Assembly: GCA_963575745.1 (NCBI GenBank)
Contig: CAUYUJ010021033.1
Span: 64,001 to 111,845, forward strand
Length of the DNA: 47,845 nt
Direction: 5' to 3'
Origin: Prorocentrum cordatum
Lineage: Eukaryota; Sar; Dinophyceae; Prorocentrales; Prorocentraceae
Made by a program: the position numbers and the translations under genes. Positions 30,530-40,996 of the stretch are shown piece by piece. How positions within the stretch are numbered: the stretch's first letter is position 1; each line of letters starts with the position of its first letter. Under the pieces are notes generated by a model. The model was not told where the DNA came from. It saw only the letters and a program-made list of their open reading frames with translations, and ran no database searches.

Positions 30530-31060
30530 GTCTTAGAGCCCTGTCGGGACCGTCCTGGGCTGTCTGAGCGCCTTCTTATGGCTCTGTTGGAGCGTCTTTG
30601 GGTCCTCCTGGGCCGTCTTGGGGCGGGCACTATTTGTCAATCTTGGTGTCTTCTGAGGTGCGTCTGGGGCTGTCTTGGCAGCCTTTTGGGCTTTCTTGCT
30701 CGCCTCCAGAAGCCACCTGGGTCGTCTTGGGGCCCTCTTGAGACCCTCTCTATCCGACGTTGTAAGTTCTTGGGGCATACTTGAGCACTCCTGATGCAGT
30801 CTTGGCCCGGAAATCATGTAAAGCAGCACCTGTCGATAAGACTGTCAGTTTTTCGATGACTCTGGCCGTTTTGGGCATCTCTAAGGCCCCCTTGGGGCAT
30901 CTCCAGAGGCCTCTTGTGTATCGATTGGGACCACTTTGGACCTCTTGAACTGTCTTGGAAGTCTGTTTGGGCCGTCCTAACGGCCTCCTGGGGCTCTCTT
31001 GCGCCATCTTGAGGGGCCCTGAGGGTCTAGGGACGCTCGGGACCCCCACAGGATGAGGCC
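30530..31060 (+). repeat. CTTGGGGCC-type repeats
   Basis: Same family and orientation as 25096-27400 (GTCTTGGGGC, CTCTTGAGACC). A further patch lies at ~31370-31510. A CT-rich tract (CTCTCTTTCTCTC) lies at ~31105-31195. Confidence 0.7.
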
Positions 31061-31549
31061 GTCCCCCATCAAATCATGTGTGATGCTGGGCCAGAGGGTG
31101 CTCGGAGGAGCCTCTCTCGCTCTCTTTCTCTCCGTCTCTCTCTCTCTCTTTCTCTCTTTTCTTTCTTTCTCTCTCTTTCTCTCGCTCTCTCTCAGTAAGG
31201 GCTTCGCCCACTGCCGCCAGCCCCCTCTCTGGGATATTGGGGTATGCAAGAGCTATGTTATGAGGCAGGGGTGCCGTCGTGAAGCAGCGTCGGAACTCCG
31301 AGCGGGGGCCACTGGATATATGAGCATGCCAAAATCCTTTAACAACCAAGGGAACATCGCATATGTTGGCCTCTTGGGCTCCCCTTGGGGGTGCTCTTGG
31401 CGGGCTCTTGGGGGCCTCTTGGGAGCCTCTTGGTCCCTCTTGGGACCATCTTGGGCGCCTTGGAGCACTCTTGGGCCGTCTCGGAGGCCTCTTGTACCGT
31501 CATGGGGGCCTTTTATGAAGGATTGTGGTTTCGAGAGCGCGGGTATTGC

Positions 31550-31800
31550 GTACTTTCGAAGTGTCTATAATTTCGTGGACGCGAAGGAGGCGTAATTTAC
31601 GAATTATCATGGCTCCGGGGACGCGACTATTTTATACTCTATGAGAGATTTCTGCGTCGGAGGCGCGACTATCGTGCAGTTAACTCGGAATGATGGTCTC
31701 GAGAGCGCGGACACCGCGTGATTCCCGAGGGCCTATGGCCTCGGGGACGCGAATCTATGGCCTTGGGGGCGCGAACATGGGGTAACTTACGAGGGATTAA
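31550..31800 (-). repeat. Reverse, degenerate copies of the 43-bp satellite
   Basis: The words GCGTAATTTACGAATTATC, GGCTCCGGGGACGCGAC and GAGAGCGCGGACACCGCGTG are diverged reverse complements of the 43-bp unit at 17791-18590, ~13 kb away. Confidence 0.6.
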
Positions 31801-32329
31801 TCGGACACTGGAACATATACATTACCAGTGTCGGGCGGTTTTTCCCCCAGGATTTTGTTTGGAGGGTCGGGGACGACGTCGTGGTGGTGTGGTGTATACT
31901 TTTTCCCCGTTTTCCAAGGGTGTCAACGAACAGTGTATACACCAGGATCCCGTATACACCAGGATCCGCGTTCCTGTGCGAACTTCAGCGCAGGGTCGGA
32001 AAAGACGTCGGTGTATAGAGTTCGTTTTCATAATTTCTGGCTACGGGGGCGCGAACATCATGTCTCTTTACGTGTCGCAGGACCAACTCAGAAATTCTGG
32101 GAACCCCTCCAGGTGAAGGTAACCAGGGCCCTCTTCGGTTTCATTCCCTCGCGTGGAATTTAAGAGTTTGCAGTAGGAAACAGAAGACACACACTTGGAA
32201 CATGAGAGACTGGAAACTGCAACTGGAGCAGGGAGCAGCAAGCCTAAGCCGCGGAGCCTGATAGCCCCGCAAGGGGTCCGGCGGATCTCTTTCCTTTCCT
32301 TTCCCGCACACGCCCGACGATCCCCAAGG

Positions 32330-32442
32330 GGGCCGACGGATTTTTCATTGGCGCGCCACGATACTCCATTCAATGACTCGCAGACTCGCCGGGTAGCATC
32401 GATGTGGTATCGCAGCCCCGACATTTTGCTGGGTGGTGGGCT
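32330..32442 (+). CDS. CDK-like kinase, activation-segment exon (partial)
   Basis: The frame reads DFSLARHDTPF, a short linker, then VASMWYRSPDILLGG, which matches the kinase activation segment (DFG-LAR ... T-x-W-Y-R-x-P-E-I-L-L-G) of CDK/CMGC kinases. It supplies the part missing after VKLCD at 20288. The third residue of the metal-binding triplet is Ser (DFS, not DFG) and APE is replaced by SPD. Upstream is a pyrimidine-rich CTCTTTCCTTTCCTTTCCC tract and CCCCAAG, like a 3' splice site. Downstream GGGTG|GTGGGC could be a donor. The exact joint to the first exon is unclear because both sides carry GAT. No further exon was found before the gap. It could also be a degraded second copy. Confidence 0.6.
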
Positions 32443-33255
32443 TAGTGTTCGTTTTTCTTTGGTGCAGAAGAATCGGCATTCGAGATTCGAGTGAGGAATG
32501 TCGATGTCCACGAATGGACGATTCTAGACGGGCTTTTGTTTTCGCGTCAAACGTGTTGCCATGTCTCGGCCACTGCGATGGCCACCAGGATCAGTATCCA
32601 TCGACTGTGGCTTGCCCTGAGAGGAGGCAGCGATGGCAACTTTTCAGAGGGATCGCTTTCTTCGGGGACAGCTGCGACGATGTACCCCCTCGCAGATGGT
32701 TGTGTCTCTGGCTTCACCTCTTTTTTGCTGCCGTATTCTCGGGTTTCTCGCCCCCTCGCGTGGCGTGCCGCATCGATCGCAGACGAGGGGATTCGACAGT
32801 GTCGACGAGACCGTCTCGGTAAAGAATCTGGGCTGCACGCCGTGCTGAAACTGCATTTCCTGTTGCTCGAGAAGGCTTCGTCGAGTGGGTCAGTCAGGTG
32901 TTTTTTGGGGGGGAGAGGATCGGAGGGGAAAGTGAGGAGGATGAGGAGGATGAGTAGGAGCAGGAGTAGGAGGAGGATCAAGCTAGCCAGCTCGAGCGAG
33001 TCAAGCATGGCATGCCCAGTCCCACCCGCCCTCCCACAACATAAGAAGCAAAGCTGGCACAACTGGGGGCCGAAGTCACACCGGCCAGCCGGTTTGGTAC
33101 AGCTGATGCGGCCGCGATGGCGGTTGCCGACGGGAACTGGCGAGCGCGTGTTGAATGCCGCGCACGCATTGCCAGACGAGTCGAGAATGGCCCGGTACAC
33201 CGCAGGAAGCCAGAGGTGGCCGGAGGAAGCCCGACGGTCTGACAGGACACCCCAA
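32443..33255. other. Unassigned region, possible intron
   Basis: Several overlapping frames (up to 291 aa) are open on both strands, but none shows a recognisable motif or the expected kinase continuation (WSxGC). GAGGATGAGGA-type purine repeats lie at ~32935-32975. Confidence 0.45.
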
Positions 33256-33259
33256 AGCA

Positions 33260-33378
33260 TTTTTGTGAAAAAGCATTGGGTTTTTGATGTTTTTATGTTG
33301 AAATGCTTGCAAACACACGGTGTTCGGTAGGATTCTGACATGAACGCGCGAGTGTGCTCTTTGTGGTATTTTTTTGCA
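33260..33378 (+). repeat. ~118-bp direct repeat, copy 1
   Basis: Nearly identical to 33523-33640, running from TTTTTGTGAAAAAGCATTGGG to GTGGTATTTTTTGCA, offset 263 bp. It includes AACACACGGTGTTCGG. The two copies differ at a few bases. Confidence 0.9.
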
Positions 33379-33522
33379 CAGGATTCGCGGCCTGGGTGCA
33401 TGACAGAGCATCGCGAGTGCACCGCGCGATGACGTGAAATCGCTGGATTTGACAGAATTCTTAAGATTCCTATGGTTTTCCTATGATTTCAGCAAGAGAG
33501 CCCGGGCGGGAAATTTGTACAA

Positions 33523-33640
33523 TTTTTGTGAAAAAGCATTGGGTTTTTGATGTTTTTATGTTGAAATGCTTGCAAACACACGGTGTTCGGTAGGATTCTG
33601 ACATGAACGCGCGCGTGTGCTCTTCGTGGTATTTTTTGCA
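33523..33640 (+). repeat. ~118-bp direct repeat, copy 2
   Basis: See 33260-33378. Both are non-coding. The sequence after each copy diverges. Confidence 0.9.
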
Positions 33641-33777
33641 ATGGATTATCGCCGTGGACGACAGGACGTCCATGTCGAGAGGAAAAAATAAGAAAAATGT
33701 TGATTTTGTATTGTTTTTTACAGGTTAGGATGGGACCACCCGGATGCGCCCGCTAATTCTAATAAGGAATAAGGATA

Positions 33778-33990
33778 AGGTGGAGGAGGAGGAGGAGGAG
33801 GAGGAGGAGGAGAAGGAAGGAGGAGGAGAGGATGAGGAGCAGGAGGGAGGAGGAGGAGAAGGAGGAGGAGGAAGAGGAGGAGGATAGGAGGTGGAGGAAG
33901 AGGAGGAGGAGGAGAGAGAGGAGGAGAGGAGGAGGAGGTGGAGGAGGAGGAGGAGGAGGAGGAGGAAAGGGAAGGGGAGGAGCGGTAGCA
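33778..33990. repeat. GGA trinucleotide tract
   Basis: (GGA)n with GAA and GAG interruptions. Poly-Glu and poly-Ser frames here are artefacts. Confidence 0.9.
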
Positions 33991-34258
33991 GGGGGAAAAG
34001 GGTAGGACCGACAAAGGGGGATGGTTTCTCAATGTCTGCATTCTTAAGCCAAGCTGTGAACAGAGTTAACGTCAAGTTGTGCTCAGGCTGCAGCGTCACC
34101 CGCAGAGAGAAAAGGTCCAATGATCGGCCACGGGTGGCAGAAACGCCTCGGGTGGCTGGAACCTGTGCAAAGACCCGTGGGCCGAGGACTTAGCACCAAG
34201 ACCTCCAGGTCTTTGGGGAGGGAGACCTGGACTCTGGTGGGGGAGCGCCCGCATGCCG

Positions 34259-34687
34259 CTAGAGCTCGATCTGGGGCGCGAGCCGCGAGCCCCAGTCGCT
34301 AGACTTCTGCTGCGGCGGTGAACCTGCGCGAACTTTCCGCGCGGGCTGCAACCGCTGGGGCGAGACTGTAGGCGTGGCCACTGTGCAACCAGCAAGAACA
34401 TTCACTGGTCGCTCTGTGGCCCAAGCTCCACACAGCCCACAAAGGGTGTTTCGACCCTTGTGCCGCCACTCGTGGGTGCTCGACAACTGCTGCCCTGCAA
34501 TAAAGGCAGGGGGCGCAGCACAAAGGGGGGATCTTTCACACTTATCCGTAGCATCGTTTCCACGCCACACCGCGCTCCCGCATGATTTGCTGCAGGCGTG
34601 CATGTACGTCTGCTGCGCCGTCCGTAACCGCCGAGGCTCGAAGGTATAAGCCGTCCGATCTGTCCTAGATCGCAGATGGGGGCACAC
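34259..34687 (-). pseudogene. Minus-strand fragment with H-x-W / C-x2-C-G zinc-like motif
   Basis: The minus-strand frame contains a stretch near 34390-34480 reading STHEWRHKG, then LCGLCGAWA, then a later Cys in VLAGC. This spacing (His-x-Trp, about eight residues, Cys-x2-Cys-Gly-Ala-x-Ala, distal Cys) resembles a zinc-binding C-terminal motif that I recall from many uncharacterised dinoflagellate proteins. That family link is from memory, not a search. The rest is low-information Pro/Arg sequence, with no credible start. Probably a fragment of a decayed element or gene. Confidence 0.4.
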
Positions 34688-34764
34688 TGCGCAATCATAG
34701 CTTGAGAGTGGTTTGGTTCCATCGAACTTATGCTCCAGTACGGATGCGCCCGAAGAGGCTGAAG

Positions 34765-35245
34765 AGGATGATGATGATGCTGATGATGACGATGATGATG
34801 AGGATGAGGATGAAGATGAGGAAGTTGATGATGATGACGACGATGATGATGCTGATGCTGATGCTGATGCTGATGCTGATGATGATAATGAGATGCTGAT
34901 GATGACGATGATGATGCTGCTGCTGATGATGCTGATGATGCTGATGATGACGATGATGATGCTGATGATGCGGAATATGACGATGATTATGATGATGATG
35001 ATGATGATGATGATGCTGATGATGATGATGATGGTGCTGATGCTGATGCTGATGCTGATGTTGATGATGATGGTGATGATGATGATGCTGCTGCTGATGC
35101 TGATGATGCTGATGACGATGATGATGATGAGGATTATTATGTTTATGATGATGATGATGATGGTGATGATGATGCTGATTATGATGATGATGATGATGAT
35201 GATGATGCTGCTGATGATGATGATGATGATGATGACGATGATGGT
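34765..35245. repeat. GAT trinucleotide tract abutting the gap
   Basis: (GAT)n with GCT/GAC interruptions (GATGCTGATGCTG). It runs directly into the Ns and encodes poly-Asp, poly-Met or poly-His in different frames. Confidence 0.95.
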
Positions 35246-35345
35246 NNNNNNNNNNNNNNNNNNNNNNNNNNNNNNNNNNNNNNNNNNNNNNNNNNNNNNN
35301 NNNNNNNNNNNNNNNNNNNNNNNNNNNNNNNNNNNNNNNNNNNNN
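35246..35345. other. Assembly gap (100 N)
   Basis: Exactly 100 unknown bases between a GAT repeat and a GGA repeat. The true size is unknown, and frames crossing it are meaningless. Confidence 1.
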
Positions 35346-35424
35346 GGAGGATGAGGAGGAGGAGGAGGAGGAGGAAGCGGAAGAGGAGGAGGAGCAGGAC
35401 AAGTCGGGGGGGGGGAGGCGAAAG

Positions 35425-35566
35425 ATACCGATACCGCCGCTACCCTCCCCCTTGCTCCCCTTGTTTTTTTGAGCCTCTGGGGAGGCCTTCGTTGCCACCG
35501 GGGATTCGCCTCGAAACCCTGGTCAGAACCCCGAGTCAGGTCTGGGGAGTAGCGGTATCGGTATCG
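35425..35566. repeat. Short inverted-repeat element
   Basis: GATACCGATACCGCCGCTACC at the left and GGGGAGTAGCGGTATCGGTATC at the right are imperfect inverted repeats (~22 bp) separated by ~95 bp of unique sequence. The interior has no ORF. Possibly a small MITE. Target duplication not evident. Confidence 0.5.
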
Positions 35567-35654
35567 GCACCTTTTGATTTCCCCCCAAAAGGAGGTGGAT
35601 GCGGATGGGGATGGGATGGGAAGGGAGGGTCGGGGAGGGGAAGGGGGGGAGGGT

Positions 35655-35780
35655 CCTCCTCCTCCTCCTCCTCCTCCTCCTCCTCCTCCTCCTCGCCGCT
35701 CCCCCTCGACGCTTCTCCTCGCTCCCCCTCGCGCCTCCTCGCTGCTCGCTCGCGCCTCCTCGCTCCTCGCTCCTCGCTCC
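35655..35780. repeat. CTC trinucleotide and CGCTCCTCG repeats
   Basis: (TCC)n followed by CTCGCTCC-type repeats. All coding calls here are compositional. Confidence 0.9.
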
Positions 35781-36599
35781 TCGTCCTGGATGTGTTGGGG
35801 GGGGGGGAGCGGAGACTGGAGGGGACCGGGAGGCGGCCTGCCCGCGCCGAGGCGGCGAGACGCTGGGCGTGCCTCTGGACATGTGGTCCGCAGGCCGCCC
35901 GGGGGAGGGCGCGCCTCTCGGGCGCACTTTGCGCCCAGCCCCGCCCCGCGAGGAGTGATCGGGGAAGCGTGGGACTCGAGCGCGCATCAGGAAGCCATAC
36001 GCTTTTCGTCAGGGTATCCTCGGTTTCTCTGCTCCTCGCGCTGCGCAGCGACTTCCCGCAGTCGTTGAAGGAGCTGCTGCGTTCAGGGTGCTCCGGGTAA
36101 TCCCCTCCGGTGCACCTCGCGCGCGGGTTCTCAGGGTTGGGTTTCTTGCGAGGGTTTCTTGCGGCCGCGCCTGCACTGTACGCTGGAACTCGGGTTCGCT
36201 GGCGCTTTTCGGCGAGCGAGTCCTGGGTTTTGACGGTCCAGTTTTCGTGGGATGTTTGCTGCGCGGGAGCTCGCGTCAAATTTCAGGGTGGGTCTCGTCA
36301 TTTTCATGATGGGGCCCCGTCAGGCCAACCCGAGTCCCCCGAACCCGAGTCTTACGTCTCCCCGAATGGAGTCGGGGGTTGCTAGAGGTGCCCTTGGCCC
36401 AAGTAGCTCCCAGGTTTTCGCTCAATTTTGGAGCCCCTGGGACCCTTTGGGGCCTCGTGAGGGGTGCTCTGGAAGCCGTGATGGCCTCTGGTGTTCCTCG
36501 GGGCCCCTCGGGCCTGGGGCACTTCTAGCACACCCGATGGGGGAGGAGGGGAGATGAGATGAGAGCATTCGCGAAGCCACTCTGCTGCGAAGGCCTTAC

Positions 36600-37504
36600 G
36601 GCCTGTGCCGCCGACCCTCACGGGGAACGACGACGACGACGACGCTGACGTTCTGGAGCCGAACGCTTCTCCCAGGAATGGGTGCTCCCCCCATCGGGGG
36701 GCGGGCTACAACCCCTGGGACGAGCCAGTCTCTATGTGTCCTCTCGCTTCGCGGGGTGCAGGTACAGAGCACGTAAAGACCGGGCGTTGGGTGGTTTGCC
36801 CTGCTCGTCCGCCGCGAAGTTCTACCGCGTCGTTCTGCCCGCCCGGGGGCGCTGCCAGCGCCACAGAGGGCGGATACGCCCTCCCCCGTTTCAGTGCCAG
36901 GACGAGCGTGCGAATGTCCACGGGAGCAGTGAGCATTCACCGCGTGTCAGCACAGGGCTACGCCAATTTCAAACTCCGATGAGCATAACAACAGCGCGCC
37001 ATTCGTATATACAATTCCGCGGGCCTCGTGGTGGGTTCTTGGGGTCGTTTGGGAGCTTCTTGGCTTCGTGGAAGCTTCTTGGGGGTCCTTGGGGGCCTCT
37101 TGGGGGCTTCTTGGGGGCCTCTCTGGGGCCTTCGGGGGCCCTTTGGGGGCCTTGTGGGCCGTCTTGGGGCGCTCTTGGAGGTGCTTTTGGGGGCCCCCTT
37201 GGACACCTCTGGGGCCGTCTTGGACGCCTCTTGGGCCCTTTTGGGGTCATCTTGGGCTGTCTTGGGGCCGTCACGGGCCGTCTGGAGGCCATGTTGGACT
37301 GTCTGGAGGTCGTTTCGGATTCCTGAGAGGCCCCAGAAGCCGATGTCATAGATGATCCTGGGCTCCGGGCTCACGGGGCCCCCCACCTCCCCCAGATGGG
37401 ATTGGTCTCAGGGTCCCTCGGGCCCCCTCCAGATGGGATCGGGGGCGACGACAACGACGACGACGATGACGACGGCGACGGCGGCGGCGACGACGACGAC
37501 CTCG

Positions 37505-37570
<66 letters not shown>

Positions 37571-40500
37571 GGCGACCGACGACCGACGACCGACGACCGA
37601 CGACCGACGACCGACGACCGACGACCGACGGCCACGACGACGACGACGACGACGACGAAGACACCGTCCTCCTCGTCCTCCTCCTCCTCCTCCCTGATGG
37701 GGGGGGCATGGCCAGACCCCATACCCACCACCGCACGCCCACAGGGGAATCCCCCACCATGCCACGCCCACAGCGGTGTGGTGCCCATCGCGCGGGGGGT
37801 AGGGGTGGGCCCGATGGCATCAGCATGAGCAGGGGGTGGCTGGACTCTGGATCATACGTTTTCCAATGCGTTTTTGGTACGCTTTTGGGCCCCAGGAAGA
37901 GGGGGGACATCTTCGGTGCGCGGATGTGGCGAAGCGCTTGGGGGGGTATAAGGTGTGAGGAGGGGATGCGTAGTACGATAAGTAATAAAAGTTTTAGACA
38001 TAGTGCATAAATGGGATATACGTGATACGTTGCATTAGGGCTTCCGCTCCGCGACCTGCCTCTGGTAACGCGTGCCTTCCAGACGTGGATTCCTTTCGTT
38101 TCGCGCGGTGCACGTCCAGAGCACGTAAAGACTGGGCGTTGAATGGTTTGCCCTGCTTATCTGCCGCGAACGGCCGTGTCATTCTGCCCGCCCGGGGGCG
38201 CTGCCAGCGCCTCCGGGGGCGGACGTGCCCTCCCCCGTTGTATACAAGTGCGGGGGCCTCGTGGGGATTTCTTGGGGCCGTTCGGGAGCTTCTTGGGGGT
38301 CTCTTGGAGGTTTCTTGGGGGTCCTTGGGGGCCTATTGGGGGCCTCTTGGGGGCCTCTTTGGGGCCTTCTGGGGCCCTTTGGGGCCTTGTGGGCGGTCTT
38401 GGGGCGCTCTTGCGCCGTCTGGTCTTTTCGGAGTGCGTTTTTAGGCCTCTCGGGCCCGCCTTGTGGCTCTCTTGGGGTCATCTTGGGCCGTCTTGGGGGC
38501 CTCTTGAGCCGTCTTGGGGGGCCTCTTTGGGACCTTGGGGCCCTCCAGGGCCGTCTTGGGGGCCCCCTTGGGGGCCACTGGGACCGTCTTGGGATCATTA
38601 CGGAGGCTGCTCGGGCTGTCATGGGCCCCCGAGAGTCGAACAAAGGCGAGAACGCGGGAGTCTTGCCAAACCTTTTGGGAAAAGCAGTATTATTGGCCTG
38701 CAGACTTGCTCTTCGGGGCCCCGTTGGAGACCTCTGGGGCAGTCTTGAGGGCATCTTGGGCCTTTCGGGGCAATCTCAGGCAGTCTTGCGGCCGTCTGGA
38801 GGCCGTCTTGTGCCGTCTTTAGGCCCCCTTGGGCCCCCAAGATGCCTAAGAGGCCCGACTTTGGTATTTTCTTCAGAGTTTTTTTTCGCGTTCGAGCCCC
38901 AGAAGAGTCCTTCATCTTTGGGTCTACGATTGTGTGGCGTGACTCTGGTTTGGGGGGGCTGGGGGCGGTTGCATAATAATGTAGTATGTACAGCAAATAT
39001 GTAATAAGTTGTCACATTGAAAATTTGTAATTGCGCAATGATTTGATTCATTTGATACGTTGTAATTTGGCATCCGTGGACGTGCCTCTGGCAACACGTT
39101 TCTTCCGGCCGTGGATTCCTTTCGCTTCGCGGGGTGCACGTCTGGAGCACGTAAAGACTATGCGCTGGGTGGTTTGCCCTGCTCGTTTGCTGCGAAGTAA
39201 CCCCTCCCCCGTGTCACCGCGGGGACTACCGGGACGAGCGTGCGAATGTCCACGAGTGCAATGAGCATTCACCGCGCGTGAGCCTAAGGTACCGCGAAAC
39301 TCAAGCGCCTATGAGCATGGCAACAACCATTTGTTCACAATTCCGCGTGCCTCTTTTGGTGGCTTCTTGGGGCTTCTGGGAGGCTTCTTCGGAGTCCCTG
39401 GGGGCCTCATGGGGGCCTCTTGGAGCCCTTCTTGGGGCCTCTTGGGGGCCTCTTGGGCCGTCTTGTGGCGCTCTTGCGCGGTCTCGCCCTTTTGGGGGGC
39501 GTCTTGGGGGCCTCTCGGGGCCGCCTTGTGGCTCTCTTGGGGTTCCCTTGGGCCATCTTGGGGGCGTTGAAACCGTCTTGGGAGCCTCTTTGGGCCATCT
39601 TGGGGGTCTCTGGGGCCGTCTTGGGGCTCTCTCGGGCCGTCTTTGAGCCTGCTTGGGCCCCAGAGGTGCGAAAACGGTGTGAAATCGACACTCACTTCAA
39701 TCCTGGGACAAACCATGTATTTGGCGTCTGGAGGTGCTCTTGGGTCTCTCCCTGGAGCCCTCTGGGGCCGTCTTGGACGCCTCTTCGGCCCTCCTGGGCC
39801 CTCTTGAGGCCATCTTGGGCCGTCTTGGGGTCGTCTTGGGCCGTCCGGAGGCCATGTCGGGCTGTTTTGAGACCCTTTCGGGCCCCCAAGAGGCCCCAGA
39901 GGCAGCAGATATCATACATTATCCTTTGCGTTTTTGGTACGTTTTTGGGCCCCAGAAAGAGGGGGGCAGTTCTGATGGTCGTATGTGGCGTAGCGCTTGA
40001 GGGTGGATCGTTAAGGGTGGAGCACATCATATTGTAAAGGACCACAGTATGCAGCGATAGTGCGATCATTACATGTGCGGGATGCGTTGTATTAGGGCTT
40101 CGTCTCCGCTCCGCGACCTGGCTCCGGCAACGCGTGCTTTCTGGACACGTACTCCTGTCGCTTTGCGGGGTGCGCGTCCGAAGCACGTACGCCTGGGCGT
40201 TGGGTGGTTTGCCCTGTTCGTCTGCCGCGAAGTTGTGCCGCACCGTTCTGCACGGAGGTGGATGCGACCTCCCGTTCCAGCGCAGGGACGAGCGTGCATT
40301 CACCGCGTGTCAGCACAAGGCAACGCCACGTTCAAATTCCGATGAGCACAGCAACAATGGCGCGCCATTCGTATGCAATTCCGCGGGCCTCTTGGTGGTC
40401 TCTTGTGGCCGTCTGGGAGCTTCTTGGGGGCCTCTCGGAGGTTTCCTGGGGGGGTTCGTTGGGGGTGTTTTGGGGGTCTCTTTGGATCCTTCTGGGGCCT

Positions 40501-40656
40501 TGTGGGGGCCTCGTGCGCCGTCTTGGGGCTCCCTTGCGCCATTTAGCTCGTTCGGAGGCCGTCTTGGGGGCCTCTCGGTGCCGCCTTGTGGCTCTCTTGG
40601 GGTCGTCTTGGGCCTTCTTGGGGCCCTCCGGGGCCGCGTTGGGGCAGTCGTCGGGG
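36600..40656 (+). repeat. ~1.03-1.35-kb higher-order repeat, four units
   Basis: Each unit has a ~400-bp core followed by CTTGGGGGCCT-type short repeats. The core landmark ACGTAAAGAC/ACGTACGCCT falls at 36771, 38123, 39149 and 40185 (spacings 1352, 1026 and 1036). Cores share GGGTGGTTTGCCCTGCTCGT, GCCGCGAAG, CATTCACCGCG and AATTCCGCG. Units 2-4 also share an upstream stretch with TTTTTGGTACG.TTTTGGGCC. The first unit contains a (GAC)n insertion. No protein is conserved between cores. Confidence 0.8.
37440..37690. repeat. GAC/GGC trinucleotide and CGACCGACGAC tract
   Basis: (GAC)n, (GGC)n and a CGACCGACGA sub-repeat inside the first higher-order unit. No gene. Confidence 0.9.
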
Positions 40657-40745
40657 ATTGCGTTTCCCATAATATTAAAATATGGGAAACGCAATTGTGG
40701 CTCATTGAGTGCGGTTTTTTGAGGAAAATTGCGTTTCTCATAATT
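40657..40745. repeat. 15-bp perfect inverted repeat plus third copy
   Basis: ATTGCGTTTCCCATA (40657-40671) and TATGGGAAACGCAAT (40681-40695) are perfect reverse complements around a 9-nt AT-rich loop. A third, direct copy with one change (ATTGCGTTTCTCATAATT) starts at 40728. It sits just upstream of the LTR retrotransposon. Confidence 0.8.
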
Positions 40746-40779
40746 CGCAGGGCTTTGCAGCCCGCGTTGGGGCCCCCTT

Positions 40780-40961
40780 TGTGGAGTAGCATTGCAATCC
40801 TATTGTCTTTCCCCCTCTTGGCCTCGTGCTCCTCTTCCCCCTGCTGCTGCCTCCATGCTTGCATCCATGGCAATTTCGGCACGGAGGGCCCTTGAGCCGT
40901 GTGGCACGCTGCGCACAGAAACAGGTTGCACATCTTCATGTTGCATAGCATTGTTTCGACA
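40780..40961 (+). repeat. Putative 5' LTR (182 bp)
   Basis: Starts TGTGGAG and ends TTTCGACA. Its termini TGTGGA/TCGACA are nearly inverted (TG...CA type), and a primer-site-like sequence follows after 2 nt. The 3' LTR is outside the window, so it cannot be confirmed here. Confidence 0.45.
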
Positions 40962-40963
40962 GT

Positions 40964-40976
40964 TGGCACCGGAGCG
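40964..40976 (+). promoter_or_regulatory. Putative primer-binding site
   Basis: TGGCACCGGAGCG begins with TGG, the complement of a tRNA CCA tail, and resembles the TGG.A.C.GAGC sites of many copia elements. It lies 2 nt after the proposed LTR and 20 nt before the gag ATG. The cognate tRNA is unknown. Confidence 0.45.
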
Positions 40977-40996
40977 TGAGTTGACAGATCCACGGC

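Noticed and set aside
32491-33422. Overlapping 279- and 291-codon frames on opposite strands
   Set aside because: Neither shows a recognisable domain or the expected kinase continuation. They overlap each other and a repeat at 33260.
34713-35498. Poly-Asp/Met/His frames running through the gap
   Set aside because: GAT-repeat translation that includes unknown bases.
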